From: Symploca sp. SIO3C6
GTDB lineage: Bacteria > Cyanobacteriota > Cyanobacteriia > Cyanobacteriales > Coleofasciculaceae
Reading direction: 5' to 3'
DNA length: 64,000 nt
Assembly (NCBI GenBank): GCA_010692425.1
Contig: JAAHHJ010000021.1
Location: 64,964 to 128,963 of the forward strand
Part shown: piece by piece, positions 62,451 through 64,000 of the stretch
Position numbering within the stretch: the first letter of the stretch is position 1
Layout of the letters: each line of letters starts with the position of its first letter
Made by a program: the position numbers and the translations under genes
The notes under the pieces: model-generated
Database searches by the model: none
Told to the model about the DNA's origin: nothing
What the model saw: the letters and a program-made list of their open reading frames with translations, nothing else

Positions 62451-63119
62451 ATGATGAGGAGTTTCACAGTCATGAAAGAGAACGGTGTTAGAGATAATAA
62501 GCGACTGCTGCTAATTGATGATGACCCCAACCTCATCTTGCTAGTCAAAGACTACCTGGAGTTTCGGGGCTATGAAGTCATTACCGCTGAAAATGGTCGA
62601 GAAGCCTTAGCAGTTTTAGAACTCGACATTCCTGACATGATCATTTGCGATGTGATGATGCCGGAAATGGATGGTTACGCTTTGGTAGAAAGTGTTAGGC
62701 AAGACCCTCGCACCAATTGGATTCCAGTACTATTCCTCTCGGCAAAAGGTCAAAGTTCTGACCGAGTTAGGGGTCTGACTACGGGTGCTGATGTCTATAT
62801 GGTCAAGCCATTTGAACCAGAAGAGCTAGTAGCGCAAGTCGAATCTTCACTTAAGCAAGCAAATCGTTTGATTCAGTACTCAGCAAAAGGAGCCGAACCA
62901 GCCCCCAGTATTCAAATTCCTTTCGATGTTGAACTAACTCCGACAGAACTCAAGGTTGTTCAGTTTGTAGCGCGGGGTATGGCAAATCGGGAAATTGCCG
63001 AACAGCTTCAGGTGAGTCAGCGGACAATTGAAAGTCATGTTTCTAATATGCTGGGCAAAACTGGTCTGCATAACCGCACTGAATTAGCACGCTGGGCAAT
63101 TGAGAGTAGCAAGGCTTAG
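62451..63119 (+). CDS. NarL-type response regulator, Rre1-like
   Basis: 222 residues. Receiver domain with LLIDDDPNLILLVKDYLEFR, phospho-Asp in IICDVMMPEMDGYALVESVR, and Lys in VKPFEPEEL. LuxR-type HTH at the C-terminus (LTPTELKVVQFVARGMANRE and SQRTIESHVSNMLGKTGLHN). The whole resembles cyanobacterial Rre1/Ycf29, which with Hik34 activates heat-shock genes including groESL. It is encoded about 1.6 kb from groESL here. I keep the symbol empty because the paralogue question cannot be settled by eye. Confidence 0.75.
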   Translation: MMRSFTVMKENGVRDNKRLLLIDDDPNLILLVKDYLEFRGYEVITAENGREALAVLELDIPDMIICDVMMPEMDGYALVESVRQDPRTNWIPVLFLSAKGQSSDRVRGLTTGADVYMVKPFEPEELVAQVESSLKQANRLIQYSAKGAEPAPSIQIPFDVELTPTELKVVQFVARGMANREIAEQLQVSQRTIESHVSNMLGKTGLHNRTELARWAIESSKA

Positions 63120-63208
63120 GATAACATTAGCTGCCATAAGAAATCTAATTTTGAACTCGTTATTGAAGCCTAGTAGCATTTGCCAAGTTAACCCCCGGCA
63201 TAATCAAG

Positions 63209-64000
63209 GTGCGACCCACAAGGGAGGTTTCCTCCGCAGTGGAAAGGGGTTCGACCGACCCGGAAGTAGTTCCGGGTCGCAAGCGAACCCAAGGACCTCT
63301 ACTGATTTACTGGGGGAGAACGTCACTCATGTAGCGATTGCGGCTATACCACTGATCGGAAGTGCGATTCGTTCTGGAGAAACCCAGAAATGGGGGATTC
63401 CAGGCATATGTAAGGTAACCGATTAGGTTGAGTTCGCACTTAAATCCCTTACAAATGACAACTTAATAACCATGTAGGTGAGGGTTAGTATCCTAGAACC
63501 CCCCAAATCCAACCCTCCAAGCGCAGGAGTGAAAGCACTTCCCCTACGGTAGCGACTAGCCATCAATCCGTAAAGCGGGGATGAAAGGCGGCTCTGTCGG
63601 TAGTCCTACCCGACACCCGTTGAGCAAGTACCCATGAATAACGCAAGTAAAGATGTGTTTACCCATCAAGACGGTTAACCAGCGAAAAAGGTCTGATACG
63701 CTGGGAGTCCCAAAAGGGCAAGGTCAGGGAATCAATAGTGTCTCGACTAATTGATTAGCGCTTCCCGTAAACCTGGTGGAGAGCATCATTCAGCAAAGGG
63801 TGACGCCTCACCATACGACGGCAACCTGGTTTACTGGAGTACAAGAATGGGCAAAAATCCTGAGATGCCTAAGCGAACAGCATCGTTGCTTAAACAGCAA
63901 AAAGGAACATGCGCCCACTGCGGACACTACTTCAAAGATGGAGATGTAATTGAGCTGGACCACATCATCCCTATATCGAAAGGTGGAAAGGATACATACA
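63209..64000 (+). mobile_element. Group II intron, 3' end outside window
   Basis: Starts at GTGCGACC, the group II 5' consensus. Domain-rich RNA sequence follows (for example CCTCCGCAGTGG, GGTTCGACC and GGGGGATTCC motifs), with an encoded-protein remnant from about 63772. The intron lies 90 bases after the Rre1-like gene and continues past base 64000. Confidence 0.7.
63772..64000 (+). pseudogene. HNH endonuclease end of a group II intron protein, RT domain missing
   Basis: After a TAA at 63769 the frame is open to the window end: KGDASPYDGNLVYWSTRMGK, NPEMPKRTASLLKQQKGTCA, HCGHYFKDGDVIELDHIIPI. This matches the C-terminal D/En segment of intron-encoded LtrA-type proteins (CxxC...DHIIP HNH). 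The reverse transcriptase and maturase parts that should come first are absent, so the intron cannot support its own mobility. Confidence 0.65.

Overview
The window is a 64 kb piece of a cyanobacterial chromosome. Evidence includes thf1/psb29, ndhS, raf1, phylloquinone-type menG, the DUF3038/DUF4335 pair, a Mo-nitrogenase C-terminal-family protein, an Rre1-like regulator, and frequent HIP1 palindromes (GCGATCGC). Heptamer short repeats and scattered transposon scars suggest a repeat-rich, large-genome lineage. The sequence alone does not fix the genus.

Layout. 1-12.2 kb is mostly core: an amino-acid permease, a dehydrogenase-like protein, ndhS with a HAS-barrel gene, rodA, mrp, a SRPBCC-like protein, hemF, a STAS protein, thf1, rplT and rpmI. 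12.4-19.5 kb is accessory: a UvrD-like helicase divergent from a PD-(D/E)XK-like protein, a decayed toxin-antitoxin pair, and a two-gene unit of a Pepco-like small protein plus a CHAT caspase-like protease fused to a GUN4 domain. 19.8-28.5 kb is core again: an FKBP isomerase, a repeat-bearing basic protein, a GT-C glycosyltransferase, raf1, a response regulator, menG and DUF445. 28.5-36.5 kb is a conflict/defence island: a Rpn-like nuclease, a small ORF with a hairpin leader, a double-HTH regulator with its own palindrome, an nSTAND ATPase fused to a protease-like domain that has lost His and Asp, a PD-(D/E)XK protein, and a trypsin-TIR-nSTAND protein. 36.8-42.9 kb holds a ferredoxin/beta-lactamase-fold protein, a TrkA-type channel and an alpha/beta hydrolase. 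43-48 kb is a chaperone-usher pilus operon (two subunits, chaperone, usher). 48.4-58.5 kb holds a PacL-type ATPase, a peptide-transporter permease, apt, DUF3038/DUF4335 and DUF2993. 58.8-61 kb is groESL with CIRCE and a K-box, followed by a thioredoxin-like ferredoxin, an Rre1-type regulator and a group II intron that runs off the end.

The most interesting material is the pair of conflict-type loci. Both sit near copies of the same small gene. In each copy the small gene is preceded by a stem-loop whose base pairs co-vary, and one copy is frameshifted. The first locus (Pepco plus CHAT-GUN4) joins a caspase-like effector to a tetrapyrrole-binding fold. The second carries three ATPase/protease/TIR/nuclease genes in a row.

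Mobile-element debris is abundant: a 206-bp MITE with perfect 20-bp inverted ends, TnpB/IS605-type hairpin scars, a TnpB pseudogene at the tail of a ferredoxin gene, and a group II intron whose encoded protein has lost its reverse transcriptase. No complete insertion sequence, CRISPR array, tRNA or rRNA was seen.
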